From Moniliophthora roreri (Eukaryota; Basidiomycota; Agaricomycetes; Agaricales; Marasmiaceae): 64,000 bases of DNA. The notes under the pieces were generated by a model. That model searched no databases and was not told the DNA's origin. It was given only the letters and a program-made list of their open reading frames with translations. The stretch is from contig LATX02000001.1 in assembly GCA_001466705.2 (NCBI GenBank), positions 434,001 through 498,000 on the forward strand, written 5' to 3'. A program made the position numbers and the translations under genes. The stretch's first letter is position 1, and each line of letters starts with the position of its first letter. Below, piece by piece: positions 11,602 to 25,193 of the stretch.

Positions 11602-14600
11602 TCAATCATCGTCACTGGGAGTAAGATACTCCTCGTCACTGATGACCTGATTCTTCCTACCAGATCCCCTAGATTTTAGCGGTGGCGGTGGACGAGTATC
11701 TTCATCCTCCATCGGTGTCAAGGCAGACTCATAGGAGGCAGACTCATAGGAAGCAGCTGAACCATCACCGCCAGAAGGCGCACCCGGAAGCCCCGAGCCA
11801 ACAATGACGCGGTCCCAAGTAGCGTTGAAGACTTTTTCCATCTCCTCCGCATCATTGTAAACCCATGAGCCTTCTTGATTATATGTTCGGGCATTGTTGA
11901 ACATGAGTTGCCAATCAGCTTTGAACTGTTGTACGTCTTTGTAGTAGTTACTCTGGGAGCGTTTCCGTAATTGCGACAATGCGATGGGTTGCATGATGAT
12001 GTTGTAGTAATCGGGATAATCCTGCAAGTCCGTCAATAATGAGTAGCCATATGAAGTATTGGTCATACCCGTTTATCAGGCACATCTCTAAAAAGTTCAC
12101 AGCGTTTCCGGCCGTCTTCCGCTTCGCATGCCAAAACAGCTTTGTAACAATCCATGAATGCTTTTTTCATCTTCTCCCTCGTGGCGGTGGGGATATCTCC
12201 ACTGGCCTTCGTCTTTCGACGTTTCTGGTCCCTGTCATCTTCGTCGTCGTCCTCAGCGATACTAGGCGTAACAGACATCGACTTCATTCCACCGCGTTTC
12301 CTTTTCCCGACCACGATCGGCGACTCCTCGACAGGGTTCTTAGGTGGCCTGCCTTTCTTCTTCCGACCCCGTCCGCTGGGACCAGCTTCAGGCTCAGAGA
12401 TGGGTGTGCCACGACCAGAAGCCTCCGCGTCGCGAAGAAGCTTGTTAGTAGCTCGCCGCTCCTTCCTTTCACGCTTTTGTAGCGAGAGTTCCTCGAGGTC
12501 TTCCCCTTCCTCCAGAGCCTTGATCGAGAACGTATCAGAAATCTCGTTAACTTGGAAGCACATAAGACAGTCGTACCATAGCCCAAGCATCATCACTTAG
12601 CCCGTCATTATAGCTAACCACATTCCGCTTACGCTGGCCACGACCCTCAAGTATTTCCTCAAAGCCCTCCTTGACCTCGAACGGCTCATCGGTCTGATAA
12701 CATTCAGGCAATTCTTCGAGCTGAATGAGAGCTGGTGGGGGCTTTCCTCTATGACCGGCGGCACGCCAGTTCTCCAAGGTATCCCGCTCGCGTTGAGCAT
12801 CAACCTGTCGAAAAATCTCGGCCTCTTCGTCCGAACGAACAATAATTGCGTTCAACTCCTCGTCATTCATATCTCCGGCTTCCTCATTTTCTTCTTCTTG
12901 ATCAGCTTCCAGGATAGAACGCTAGACGAGAACCAGTGAGTAACTAGTTCGACAGGAGCATTTACCTCGCCTACCAAGAACTCTTCCTGCTCCTCGACCG
13001 TACTCTTGTTATCGAATTTACCGGCCTGAATGACCTTGTCGTCGATATCCAGCTTGTAACGAGCGCGAGAATACATGGCTTCTTCAACAGACTTCTCTGT
13101 GATGAAACGCAGAATGAGGACAGCCTTCGTTTGTCCGATACGATGAGCCCGATCTTGTGCTTGCAAATCGGCATGAGGGTTCCAATCGGAGTCGAAGCTT
13201 GCAATTTATGAGAATACATATGGAGCAAAGCCAGGAAAGATCGCTCACATAATAACAGTATCTGCGGTCTGCAAATTTAGACCGAGACCACCAGCCCTGG
13301 TACTCAAAATGAAAACTTTGTACTCTGAATCCGACGCGTTGAAAAGTTGCACGAATTGGGCACGCTCTTCGGTCTTGGTTCCACCGTCAAGTCGGAGGAA
13401 CTTGACGTTGATGTATTTGAGGAAGTCGGCCATGATATCCATAACTTTCGTCATTTGGAAAAAAATCAGAACCTAAAGTGGGTTTCGAATCAGATATGTC
13501 ACAGTCATCGATTTGAGAAGTGTACCCTGTGTCCAGTGGCGAAGAACTTGGGAAGAACTCTATTCAACAACTCGATCTTCCCCGAGCACCTCACAATTCT
13601 CTCGTCAATCACGCCGCTTGGGTTGACTCTATCTTCAACACTCTCGAATAGGAAGGGATGCTGGCAAATCTTCCGGAGCTGCATAAGCTCGTTGGAGAGA
13701 CCCTTGACACCACCTTGTTTGCTACAAAGATTGTCAGCGAAGCCTGCGGACAATGTTGCTATCACGACTTACCCTCCCTTCGTGTCCTTGCCATCTGCAA
13801 TCATCTTGTGTTTCTTCATCTGTTTGTACATCTGGCTCTGTAACGCGCTCATCCTGACCTTGATGACTTTCTCAACCTTATCCGGTAACTCGCTCTCTAC
13901 GTCCTTCTTCAATCTCCTCAACAAGAAAGGACGGAGCACCTTGTGGAGACGACGAATAATGAGGAGTGCCTCTTCTTCGTTCAACTCGATCTTGTCTCCA
14001 GTACCCGAATTAGCGAATGGTGTGTTGAACCATTCGTCAAACGATTTCACCGAGTTGAAGATCTTTGGAAGAACAAAGTTGAGTAGAGACCAAAGTTCAG
14101 GAAGGTTGTTCTGTAGAGGGGTACCAGTCAAAATAAGACGGTAACGAGAGTGGTAGAAAGTTGTCAGAGTTTGTGACAGCTTGGACTGAGTGTTCTTCAT
14201 ACGGTGACCTTCGTCTATTCAGCGAAGGGCTGTCAGCAGAACACTCAACCAGAAGAACTAATATACATGCCTATAATCATATGCACCCACTTGATCTTGC
14301 TCAAATGCGGGCGGTCCTTGATGATGTACTCGTATGTCGTTAACAGCACCTGGAACTGCCCTACACGAAGATCACCCTGCAAGGCTCTCCGTTGTGCAGG
14401 ATTACCTTTGTAGGCAATCAATCTGATGGACGGCGCCCACTTTGCGAACTCTCCTGACCAGTTAGTCATGGTTGACAGAGGCACGATGACAAGATATGGC
14501 CCCCGAATCTGCTTGACCTCAATCAAGAAGGAAATAAGCGATATAGTTTGGATCGTTTTTCCGAGACCCTGTAGTGAGAACGTCAGCAAACCCCGGAGTA

Positions 14601-16454
14601 AGGAGACATAGTACTGACCATTTCGTCTGCGAGGATGCCGTTCAAGCGATTGTTGAATAGACTAACCATCCACTGCAATCCCTTCAACTGATACTCCTTC
14701 AGTGTACCACCAACGAGAATGCTCGGTTGCCTGGTAACCTTCTCCTGTATTCTATGCGCCACAGCGTAATAATCAATCTTTCGCGCATTGTCTTCCTCGT
14801 CCGCCATGACTTGTGCGCCAAATGTTGCTTCTGAAGTAGGTCCGTCCTCGGTCTCCATCTGGTAACTCCTGTGATGTGGACCACCTTCATTCTGTTGAGC
14901 GACAACAGCTTGTGCAAGGGAGTCAAGGTAGGCATCCGTCTGCCTGAGCAGGTGAGTTATACGAGTATCTTTGGCTGTGTCGATCAGCTTCATGTAAGCC
15001 TCCTCATCATCCGCCTTGAGAGCTTTGAGACGCTCCTTCGAGATCCTCTCGATTCTCTTCTGCTCTTCCTTCTCCGTATGTGCATGGAAACCCCCGACTG
15101 CTCGACCAAGACGTAAAATCCTATCATGAGCAGCTTGATTAACAGTCAACAAGTCACGACCATGCGAGACGATGACATCGAGTTGCTCTACGTGCTTGGA
15201 TTTAGCCCGTTGTTCTCGTTTCATCCGCTGCTCACGCTCGAGCTTCTCGGTTGTACGGGCGTCTTTGAACGTCGGTTTACGAGTACGACGGAAGTCGCCT
15301 CGATTCAAGGGAAGCATGGAGCCATGAGTGAGGCGCTCAGCAGTGAGTGCACGTAAAGCACGTTGCTTCTCGATGAGATGAAGTGACTTGAGCTCGATGG
15401 CAGCACGAAGTTTTCCGTGACTGGTAACTGGTGGGAAGGTCAAAGCTTGTTGAAGGGATTGTGCTGTGGATTTCTCCTCGTTATTTTCCTTGCCCTCCTT
15501 GTTTACAAGACCATCGACATCGGTCTCGAGGCTACCGTCGCCTATCGTAGAGGAAATAGACTCGAGCTCACGGACACGTTGCTGTATCCTGGCTTTTATA
15601 AATCTATCGCGCTCCTCGAGAATGTGATGGGCATCAAGGCCAGCCGGCATGATAGTGGGGATAAGGAGTCGTTGGAGGCGAGTTGCGAACAACGCTGGAT
15701 CCGTTTCTGGACTGCGTTTGAGGTGTGAGAAGGGGTGGCGATAGGCGTTATATGGATATATTCCTGAATTGACATCGTCTTCAAGGAATGGTCCTTTGGG
15801 CATATCCGCAGGGTTAATTTGGACGGTCTCAGTCTCTTCTGTCTTGACTGCACCATTCACCGTTGACGCAGAGGCGCTGTCAGAGATACCACTTTCACCC
15901 TTGGCGACTTTGACTGCACCGTCAACGACACGAGATGATACATCTGAGATTTGCAGAACTTTTTCGAGGTTGGAAACAGCGTTATTGTGAGGAACGATGG
16001 CGTGCTGAAGGGCTTCTGGTACTGGGGTGCCCCGCTGAAGGAGTTTGAAAGCCTGAATTTGTGCACGAAGAACGTTGATTTGTTCGGGGGTAAATGAAAC
16101 GGGAGTATGTGATTGTGGGGGAAAGGAATTCGTGTGACCATTCACTGCTGGTGCTGCCTGCTGCATACCAGGTCCCTGGGACGGTGGTTCTGCTCTCGAG
16201 TCAATGACGAAGAAGACTGATCAAACAGAGTACTGACTTATATTATGACCCATGCCAGTAATCTGCCGCACGAGGTTCTCAAGTTCATGAGGATGCTTCT
16301 GTTCTCCGGGATTCTTCTTGAGAAAATTGGCTCTCTGCAACGCCTTGCTGTCAGTAGGAGAGCGAAAGGAAGAAGATAGACATACCACTATCATATTCTG
16401 TATCTCGACGGGAATTTGCTTAGTTTGGGGCTGCATTTGAGGTTGGGCCATCAT
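11602..16454 (-). CDS. STH1: SWI/SNF-family chromatin remodelling ATPase (Sth1/Snf2/Brg1 type)
   Basis: Catalytic subunit of a RSC or SWI/SNF complex, which slides and evicts nucleosomes using ATP. Order: QLQ motif ([19 protein letters not shown], near 16090-16030); HSA region rich in Arg/Lys ([18 protein letters not shown], near 15270-15180); SNF2 ATPase with the Walker A split by an intron (ADEM then [12 protein letters not shown]), [10 protein letters not shown] near 14190, and helicase C with [16 protein letters not shown] and QDRAHRIGQ; a SnAC-like region; an AT-hook-like [10 protein letters not shown] near 12350; and a bromodomain at the end ([37 protein letters not shown]). The stop is at 11602-11604. 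The last 40 residues hold a direct duplication [10 protein letters not shown]. The ATG at 16454 is the first in frame; an open stretch to about 16505 lacks an ATG, so a small upstream exon is possible. About 235 bp separate it from the divergent KU80 gene. Confidence 0.93.
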
Positions 16455-16688
16455 TGTAGCCGACGACGCGCCCGCGTCCTGGACGAATAGGCAACTTTCA
16501 GCCAATTTACGCTGCGAGTCAACTGCACAGCCCTGTCGTAGAGGAACAGAATGTGACCTTGTGTGACTGTGACGAAAGAGTCAGCTCAATCATGTGACAT
16601 CAGAAGGATGCTTGAACAATGAACGCGTCCGATGTCGGCACCGACCCCCGCGTCTCATCCTGAACCACAACCATACTCATACCTTAAG

Positions 16689-19600
16689 ATGGTGGAGAGA
16701 GCAGGTGTAAGCACTCGAGCGTATACAATTCCTCCCAGAAGCTAATTCTTGTACAGTATACCGTGACCATGTTCGTCATTGACGTGTCGAAGGAAATGGG
16801 CAATATGAGAACCGTGGAGCTACCTGACGGTCCTAATGGCGAACAAAGAACTGCGGGAATTACCCATTTGGAGTGGGCACTCCAGTTTGTCAAGCTCAAG
16901 ATTCAGGAAATGGTTCTGTCTGACCTCGTATTCAAAACCCCATTCTCTGACACTAAACATAGATCTATAATGGACGGAAAACAGACCAGTGCGGAGTGAT
17001 AATCTTCGGTTCAGAAGGTCTGTAGCAGTCTCCGGTTTCTCATTCGAATTACGGTTTCACAACTTGCAGAAACTGACAACATCATCAACGACGGCGATGG
17101 TGGATACGACAATGTTTGCGAATACATCCCTATTGGAACTCCAAATGCCGGAACCCTTGCAAAGCTCGACCAACTCATCGCCTCGGACCTCTATGGAGAT
17201 CGTATGTCCCGCTTCATCTTGTAGCAACACCCGAACTCATCGCGACCTGAACCTGCGCTCAGCTCTTGATGCTATCATTGTCGGAATCGAAACCCAGCAA
17301 AGATACCTCGAAAAGAAGAAATGGACGAGAAAGCTGTACGTAGTCACGGATGGACAGGGTCCAATTGAATTGGAAGATTGGGAAATGACAGTAGATAAGA
17401 TGAACCTGTATGAAATTCAGACAGCCATCGTGTACGTTGCCTCCCAAAACGTCCCTTTATAGTTAGACTCATCGTCAACTCCTTCATGCAGTGGTGTCGA
17501 TTTTGACCAAGATGACGATGATTACCACTTCGTTGAGGAAGACAAGACAAATGAAAAAGTGTGCAGCATGCTCCGTTCCACTTCCATTCCTAACCTATAT
17601 AAACCCAGCGTCAAAACGAAAAATTTTACCACCAATTCTGCGAAAGGCTCCAACATGGCAATATTGGCACCCTCGCATTCGTCTTGCAAGAAGTTGCCCG
17701 CCCTGACATGAAAATCACCCGCTCAACTCTTTCCCCCACTGTTCTTAGACTCGGGGACGCAGACAACACGCCGGAAGAAGCTCTAGAGATCCTCGTCAAG
17801 ACGAGTAAATGTACAGCCGTCACTCGTCCGAAAAGTTTTAAAAAGTTCTCTATACGTACGGAGGGAAAGGAAGGTGAGGAAAGTGGCACGGCGAGGATGG
17901 AAGTCGATGATGATGGCTATGTGACATACGTTCAGCTCAAGCCAAGGACGGAATACTTTCTTGCCCGGTCAGACGACGGAGAAGAGAAGGACAAGGATAG
18001 TGATGTTAGCCTGGCTGATGCGTTCAAGCAGCAGAAAGAGGAAAATAGAGATGAAGAGGAAGAAGAAACAAAGAAAGACGACGGCATGACGGAGAGAATC
18101 GATAAGGAACAACTCATACGAGGTTTCAAGTATGGCACATCGTATGCCCCATGTCCAGATGGTCAATTCCCCCGACTTCCAACGAAGAAGGGTATTGACA
18201 TCTGCGGATTTTTCTTGGCTGAGAATGTGAGCTTCGTTCCTCTTCGCAGCAATTACAGCCTGACATCCGCTGTTCCAGTTCAAACGTGAACTCTCCATGG
18301 GTGAAATCCAGTATGTTTGGGGTGATCCTAATAACGCTCAGCAACAAACCGCCCTCTCTTCACTCGCTCAAGCTATGGCCATCGATGACACAACGAACGA
18401 GGACGTCAAGATGGAAGGCGAAGATCAAAAGAAAGACAAGAAACGGAGGCCGCTTATGGCCATTGCAAGGTGGGTCACAAGAGATGGGATGGATCCCAAG
18501 ATGGGCGTCCTCGCACCAACCTTATTCGAGAACGTTCACTGTTTGCTATGGGCTCAGGTGAGGTTTTAAATGACCTCTACCCTCGGATCCTGATATTTTT
18601 CTCGAGATGCCGTTTGCAGACGATGTCCGAAAATATACCTTTGCCTCTCTGGATCATCTTGTAAACAAGAAAGGCGAAGTACTCACCGAACATCCGTATA
18701 TCCCCACCAAAGAGCAGCAACGAGCCATGGACAATTATGTCGATGCCATGGACTTGATGGAAACGGGCCCCAAAGATGAAGAGGGGTGCGTTTACCGCCA
18801 CAGGCGCTTAAACGCGACACGCTAATTACTTTCGCAGGAATCGCATGCCTTGGTTCAGCACAGTTGACTCGTACAATCCTGCCCTACACCGCGTCAAGCA
18901 GGCACTCTTCCACTGTGCTATTATGAATGACCTCGAGACGAATCCGATTTCTCCTCCTCATCCCGAGACGACAAAATACTTTGAGACTCCAAAGAGGGTG
19001 CTCAAGGCTTCCAAAGAAGCTCTCGAAATATGCAAGGGAAAGTTCAAAGTCAAGCATGGTATGCACCTTTTGTGGCCCTTCGTCACTCTCAAACTCACTT
19101 GCATGTCTACAGTCGTTAAGGAAATCAAAAGGGCAAGAAAGGACGGACACGTACATGCCCGAGATGATGATGATGACGTCCTTCTGCTTGACCGCAAACC
19201 CTTCTCATCCAAAATTAGGCTTAACCAATCCCAATCACAGATTCAGCTCAAGGAAGAGCCTACATCCCCGAACAAAGGACAGGCAACTGTAAAACCAACT
19301 GTAAATGATAGCGAAACAGAGGATGAGGATGAAGAACTCCTACTTCCTAGGCCGAATGCACCAGAACTGAATAAAACCAATTGTCAACCTCTTCCTACCC
19401 CCACATGCTCAACCTCGCCTCCTGCAAAGCGACCTGAATCCAAGTCTTCCAAATCAAGATCTGATGAACCTGATCCCGATTTCGATCGCGGTATTGCAGC
19501 AGGCCGAATTATTGGCACGACCTACCCTCTTGCAGACTTCAAAAGTAACATCAAAACAGGAGATGTAGTGTCGAAAGCCATTGAGGATCTAGCAGCTGTG

Positions 19601-20005
19601 ATTGAAGAAGTTGTGATGAAACCATTCTCAAGTCGAAGATCCAAGGAAATGATTGACTGCATGACTGCTCTGAGGAGCACAGCTCTCACTGAGGATGAGG
19701 TTGATGCTTGGAATGGGTACATTTTCCTGAATATATACATGAGGTACACACTGAGATGGTGTCCACAGATTTTTACAGAGGCTCCACAGGAAGTGTGTCA
19801 ATTCAAAGCCAGGGAACAAGGACTTTTGGGATGCAGTCAAGAAAGTTGGGGTGGAGTTGAGTTATATAACCAATAAAGAGGCACAGAAGCTTGGTGCCAC
19901 TTCCAACAAGACAAAAGAAGATGTGGAGAAGGTGAGTCTATTTGTTTCCCCCAAGAATGTTTGTATTGAATGTTTATGTTTACAACTGCTCAGCTCTTTA
20001 ATTGA
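16689..20005 (+). CDS. YKU80: Ku80, DNA end-binding subunit for non-homologous end joining
   Basis: With Ku70 it forms the ring that loads on DNA ends and starts end joining; it also acts at telomeres. Exon 1 is MVERA, then an intron, then YTVTMFVIDVSKEMG, the vWA-like N-terminal strand. Later signatures: CGVIIFGSEETDN, RKLYVVTDGQGPIEL, TYVQLKPRTEYF, LSMGEIQYVWGDP, ARWVTRDGMDPKMGVL and LPF-like MPFADDVRKYTF (Ku core beta-barrel and arm). A 150-residue Ser/Asp-rich segment (19200-19460) precedes the C-terminal Ku-PK-binding domain (GNKDFWDAVKKVGVELSYIT). The last intron, 19932-19993, leaves a short final exon and the stop at 20003-20005; this end is chosen by intron length and is less certain. 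The 3' exons are AT-richer than the rest. Confidence 0.93.
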
Positions 20006-20282
20006 CACCCCCACTCCTTTCATCCTATCACTACCATTCACTGTCTGGTTTGTCCTATTGCTGTCATATATGTACCTCTTGAACTCTCAACAACTAGTAG
20101 TACTTAAGGTTCTCAATAGCACTACATATTCCTGAGCACTCTCACCTAGATTTTTTCAACCAAATGGAAATTGAAACGCAACCTTTTATTCCTCTTCTAC
20201 AGAAGCAATTCCATCTAGGCTTTATCATGATTCCCTTACAACTGCAAAAAATGACAAGACTCAGTTCTCCACCAGAGACGAG

Positions 20283-21708
20283 TTAGTCTGAAGAAGGAAT
20301 ATATGGCTCCACCAGCATTTTGCTGAACTCTTTAAGCTTCTCTGGACCTCTGACTTCCTCTGTGAGGAGAGGGAGCTTGACAATGTGGAAGAATTCATCA
20401 TAGAGCTCGTGAGCTTCGTTCAAGTACTTTTGTTGCATCTTTTGCCGGACCTGGCAATGCTCACAGTTCGAATCTGGAGTCGAAGCATGGTCAGACAGCT
20501 TTATAGAGCTGAAGATAGGTAGGACCGACTCTTCTTCGGGAACAGAAGTTGGTTGACAACGATGTTGTGGGTGTCGATTTCATACGAAGTGAGTTCTTGC
20601 ACCAGTCGTTCCGTTTCGTACAGCGACAAGAATTCAGAAATGCAGACACAGACGAAGGTTGTTTTTTCCTATATAACCTCAAAAGTTTAGTAACGCGCCT
20701 CCATCTCTCTAGAACTGGACTACTTACTGGATCCTTGAATTGCGTGTTGACCTCCGTGATGACAGCACGCATGGACTCGAGTTTTGCAAACATGTCCTCT
20801 TGCGAACCAGCCTCGCCGCCCATCATCGCGGACATCTATAGATATCGGATAATATTCAGCTTGGTTGTAGGACCCAGAAAAGAGGCTACCTGACCTGATT
20901 AATCATAGGACCAAAGCGCGAACCTAGAGTGCTGAGCTTTCCAAGGGCTTTCTCGAGGACAGTTGGGAAAGAAAGGAAACGGAGGGTGTGTCCAGTTGGT
21001 GCAGTATCGAATACGATAACCGAGTATTCCATCGACTTGACGTGTCTGGCTAGTACTTCAGGGCGGTGCAGAGGTGTAAGGCGCATAGCACTGACTTCAT
21101 GATTTCAGCGAAACTCATGGCTTCATCAACACCTGGGATCGCGAAAGCAAGATCTTGCATCATTGAGCCCATCATTCCGTTGGAGTCAGCTGGATGAAGA
21201 TGAAATGAGGACGGTGCATGCACAGAGCGACAGCTAAAAAAACTTCACATTGTTCAATCATTTCTTGAATCGCGCTTGTCGGGTCAATTTCCATGGCAAA
21301 GAGGTTGTCAAAGCCATTGACTTTGGTGGCGTCCTTGGAAAACTTTTGTCCAAAAGCATCAGATAGATTATGCGCAGGATCAGTGGACTAGACGGAGGTA
21401 AGCGCGAGTCGCGACGGGAAAATGATGTTACGCACTATAAGAAGCACGGATTTCCGACATTTTGCGAGTTGAATGGCTAATGAGCAGGATGTCGTCGTTT
21501 TTCCTGTTAAAGGGACACAGATGTTCGACCGCGTATTATACCAAGTAGTTCGATTGCTTTACCTACACCACCCTTCCCTCCTGTGTATGCAAAGTATCAG
21601 CATAAGAAGTTGAAAAGCAGTGATGAACATGCCACAAAATATCCATTTGAGCGATGTTTGGTCGAGGATATTCTGGAGAGTCGGGGGAAGAGTTTCAGAG
21701 TCTGCCAT
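20283..21708 (-). CDS. GET3: Get3/Asna1, tail-anchored protein targeting ATPase
   Basis: Cytosolic ATPase of the GET pathway, which hands tail-anchored proteins to the ER receptor Get1/Get2. The start [15 protein letters not shown] is followed by the deviant Walker [19 protein letters not shown], which is spread over three exons: the middle one, 21563-21580, is only 18 nt. Further motifs are the switch [32 protein letters not shown] (switch II, near 21010-20960), [20 protein letters not shown] and the zinc-site pair [15 protein letters not shown] near 20470-20420. It ends PYIPSSD with the stop at 20283-20285. Intron 1 (21581-21632) begins GCATGT, a GC-AG intron. Divergent from SRP68, another ER-targeting gene, with about 150 bp between start codons. 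Confidence 0.94.
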
Positions 21709-21857
21709 GGTAATTGGTATACGTGTAGATGAACGTCAAGGAGATATCAGCCTCAGGACTCGGCTCGATATTTACCTGCCTTTGGGTATCCCACTCTTGA
21801 TCTCTCTCGCATTTCCTGGAACATTCTCGTCTGTTCAAGAAAGAACTAGGTTTATTA

Positions 21858-23983
21858 ATGGGGTATACAGTGAACTTCAGAGGTCTGGCTTTATTTATTA
21901 CTGATGAATCCATTTCGCTAACCTTTTTGCAGCGTTGCTCATCGCTAATGAACAGCGGAGCGCGTACGGCCTTCGATACAGCGATTTTGCTCGTTATAGG
22001 TTCGGACTCGACGTAAAACCTCCCATTAGCTTGAACCTGAAGCTTGCGGCAGAAAGCACTGTGGAAATAGGACACACCGTCTGAGATCTACCGTCAAGCT
22101 GACCCACGGAAAAGGTCGTGATTTCAAGAAACTTCCTCCTCTCAATCCTGAGACTATAAAGGATGGCCAGTGCGTGGATAATAAGAGCATGAATGTCATT
22201 CTCTGACGAATTAAACCAGCCTACAGTTGCTGCTCTTCGAAGCTGAGCGTGCATGGTCCTATTCCCAAGAACTCACGTCACAATCTATTCAATCCGCAAA
22301 CGCTGACAAGGCGAGCTCTATCCGTCACCACGCTACGGGCAGATTTCGTCGTAGTGTTCACTGGGCGACCCAGCTTCTGTCGCACTGCCAAACTCTATAC
22401 AAGTCCTCCCGACTTTCCGCAGAAAATCTCCTCGAGGTAACGATCTACACTCTCATTCTCAACGGCCGCTTCCTCCGCTACCGGGATGACTTTGAAGATG
22501 CGTTGATCCAGCTATGCGTCGCTCGAAGCCTTCTAGATGAGTTGGCCAATGCTGCTCCAACAAGTAGAGATCAAGCGCTGGCCACCTTTTTCTCCGACGA
22601 AGTTGGTCCGGAGATCAGGTACTGTGCTCATGAACTGGGAAGGTCAAAGGCATATGATGTGGATAGCATTGTGAATGAGCTTTCAGCCGAGCACAGGAAC
22701 GGGTTTGTCGAAGGTTGCGAATCGATTCTCCAGAAGTTCAAACAGGAGGTTTCAAGTGGCAAAGAGGAGACTTCTCAGAAATTGGAAACCTTGATGTGGG
22801 AAGGAGAGCCAGTACCTGTGCGGAACCCGGAGCTTGTCGATGTATTGCTCAAGGTCCAGCAAGCCGAGAAGAAGTTGAAGACCCAGCAAGGCTCTTTAGA
22901 CGGGAAGGGCGGCCAAACTAGCGCAGCCGGCTCCAAGAAGAGCGTTGCAGCCTATGATGCCATACTCCTTGCACTCAGTGATGCCGAGGACGTTGCTCGC
23001 AAGCTATCTGAAGTACAACAGGTGTGTGCACAACCTTTTATGAAGAGAGTGTCTGACTTTCGCTTTTCTAGTCTGGTACGCAAGACTCTACCGCTATAAG
23101 CGGTTCCAGAGACCTTCACTTTGTACACAACTTCGTCACTTATCACCTGCTTTCGTACCGTATCCAGAGAGATTTGCTCCTCGTGTTAGCGTTGATATCC
23201 CAGGCCAATCCATCCAAAAAATCTTCACAGACATTGAAGGGGAAAGCTCCTCAAGTCGACACTCGCCTCTTCCCAGCGATCGTCAAGCTACTGGATACGA
23301 TCCTGCAGAGTCTCGATCAGATGCGAGCCCTGAACATTGTGGATGATAGTCCAGACCTTGCATCTGCTATTGAAGCTCGAATTTCATACACCAAAGCTCG
23401 CAGGTGAGTACTTCATAGTCTAATGAGCCATTGACTAAGGTCTTTTAGATGTCTTGAACTCTCGCGTTGCTACGTCTCGCTGAAGAAATACGCGGAGGCC
23501 CTGGCCCTGCTTCAGCATTTCAACATTCATATCAGAGAAACGAACAGCCTCGTCTCTCTTTCCAGCACAGATGTCATTTCCTCCCAGAAACCCTCGTTCT
23601 ATCACCTTACTGCCGAAGACATCAATGACTTGGAGAGTGAGGCCGCGTCGGAAAGCTTCCGCTTCAAGCGCGAATGGTTCACCTGCAACGGCGGTTCAGT
23701 CAACGGAGACCCCAAGTCGTACAAGAAACCGCTGTTCTTTAACATTGCGCTGAACTATGTGGATCTGAATATGGACGGGTTACAGGAAAGGGCTGGGAAA
23801 CAACCCGAGATTGCGCAGCAGACTCCGATACCTGCTGCTGTCGCGACACCCAAGCCTGAGACGACAGTAGCCAAAAAGTCGGTTCAAATTGAGGACTCGA
23901 GACCTTCGACACCAGAGCCTAATGCAGCTCTGGGGAGGGGTGGGCTCAGTAGTCTTCTGGGAGGATGGTGGGGCAGAAGTTGA
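21858..23983 (+). CDS. SRP68: Signal recognition particle subunit SRP68
   Basis: RNA-binding subunit of SRP, which brings ribosomes making secretory proteins to the ER; it pairs with SRP72. I place the start at ATG 21858 because splicing 21882 to 21933 gives MGYTVNFRALLIANEQRSA followed by YGLRYSDFARYR, the conserved N terminus. Next come RKHCGNRTHRLRSTVKLTHG and, after another intron, LLLFEAERAWSYSQELTSQ, FRRSVHWATQLLSHC and EVTIYTLILNGRFLRYRDD, all diagnostic for SRP68. The C-terminal half has TPR-like helices (RCLELSRCYVSLKKYAEAL) and a final GGLSSLLGGWWGRS that would contact SRP72, with the stop at 23981-23983. Length about 620 residues is normal. It converges on NFU1. Confidence 0.92.
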
Positions 23984-24235
23984 TTGGGTTGTTGGATTAC
24001 GAGTAGTGGTAGTGTCCTCTTTATTAGATCTTGATCTTGAACGTAGAACCAAAACCAATATATCAAATTTCGAGAGCGGAGATCGATCTCTATTGTCCTG
24101 TGTACCGACAGCTTCCCCATGCTAACGATACAGATTGGAATAGACTCTACAAGCTTCATACAGACATATACTGTGCCATACTAATGGGATCTATGAAAAA
24201 CAATTTCCAGGTTGTTGAGCAGCAACTGAAAAAAC

Positions 24236-25193
24236 TCACGGGTTGCTTTGTTTCTGATTCAACTTCTTCTCTAGCTTGTTGAACTCGTCGAGAGCTATTT
24301 CCTCCTCTTGGTCCAACACCTACGGGAGAGGTGTAAAATGAACGACCTTTTGTGTGTCGCAGCCGAGATTACTCACCTGCTCCACACCCTTTACTTCCGG
24401 GATATAATGCATAAGCATCCTTTCTATACCACTCTTCAGAGTAACCGTGCTCGAGTCACAGCCTCTGCAGCTTCCCTTCAGCTTGATTTTAACAAGACCC
24501 GATTCATCTTCGTCAAACCCACGGTACTCAATGTCACCGCCATCTTCCTGGATTGCTGGCCGAACTCGAGTCTCTAATAGTTCTTTGATCATGGCCACTG
24601 TTTCCGAGTCGGTATCAAGGATTTTGGTGTCCTGAGGACCAGCATTTTCGCGCTCCTCGTCGCTTCGGAACAGATTCTGTTCAGAAGAAAAGAATTCCAT
24701 GAGAATAGAGTACACTTCGGGTTTGATTACGGCCCATGGGTTTTCGGAATCTTTGGAGACGGTTACAAAGTCGGGGCCATAGAAGACGGCTTTGACTCCT
24801 TCGATGCCCATTAACCGGATTGCGAGCGGTGACGCCAATGCGGAACGTGTATCCAAAAATTCAGCGGTTCCTTCCCCCATGACTGGGACACCCGGAATGA
24901 ACTTTAGTGAATCATCATTCGGGGTTGTTTCTGTCTGAATGAACATGGAGCGAGCTGGGAACTGTTAGTAACACTTCGCAGACGCGGGTTCGACCTTGGA
25001 TTTACTCACTTAACGGAGGATTGGTCCGCGCCGTCCGCTGAGCTGTAAGACGTGGTATCGGCGATGAGGCAGTTGCGAAACCATGTCGACAACGATATAG
25101 CTGAAGGGGAACTGAACACTCTGTTCGGAAAGATGCAGGGCGTACGAGATTCCGTCTAGAAAGTTTGAGTGCGGTTCTGATGATGGATGTCAT
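24236..25193 (-). CDS. NFU1: Nfu1, mitochondrial Fe-S cluster carrier
   Basis: It delivers 4Fe-4S clusters to mitochondrial enzymes such as lipoate synthase. The N terminus MTSIIRTALKLSRRNLVRPA is rich in Arg and lacks acids, a likely mitochondrial presequence. After an intron near 24960-25010 the Nfu N domain follows (MFIQTETTPNDDSLKFIPG, SPLAIRLMGIEGVKAVFYG), then the C-terminal NifU-like domain with EDGGDIEYRGF and the cluster-binding CXXC in GSCRGCDSS near 24470-24450. The last exon encodes LDQEEEIALDEFNKLEKKL and ends at the TGA 24236-24238. Only 41 bp separate its start codon from that of the divergent ALG1. Confidence 0.93.

Noticed and set aside
18126..18347. Minus-strand frames inside the KU80 gene
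   Set aside because: They mirror well-conserved KU80 exons on the plus strand.
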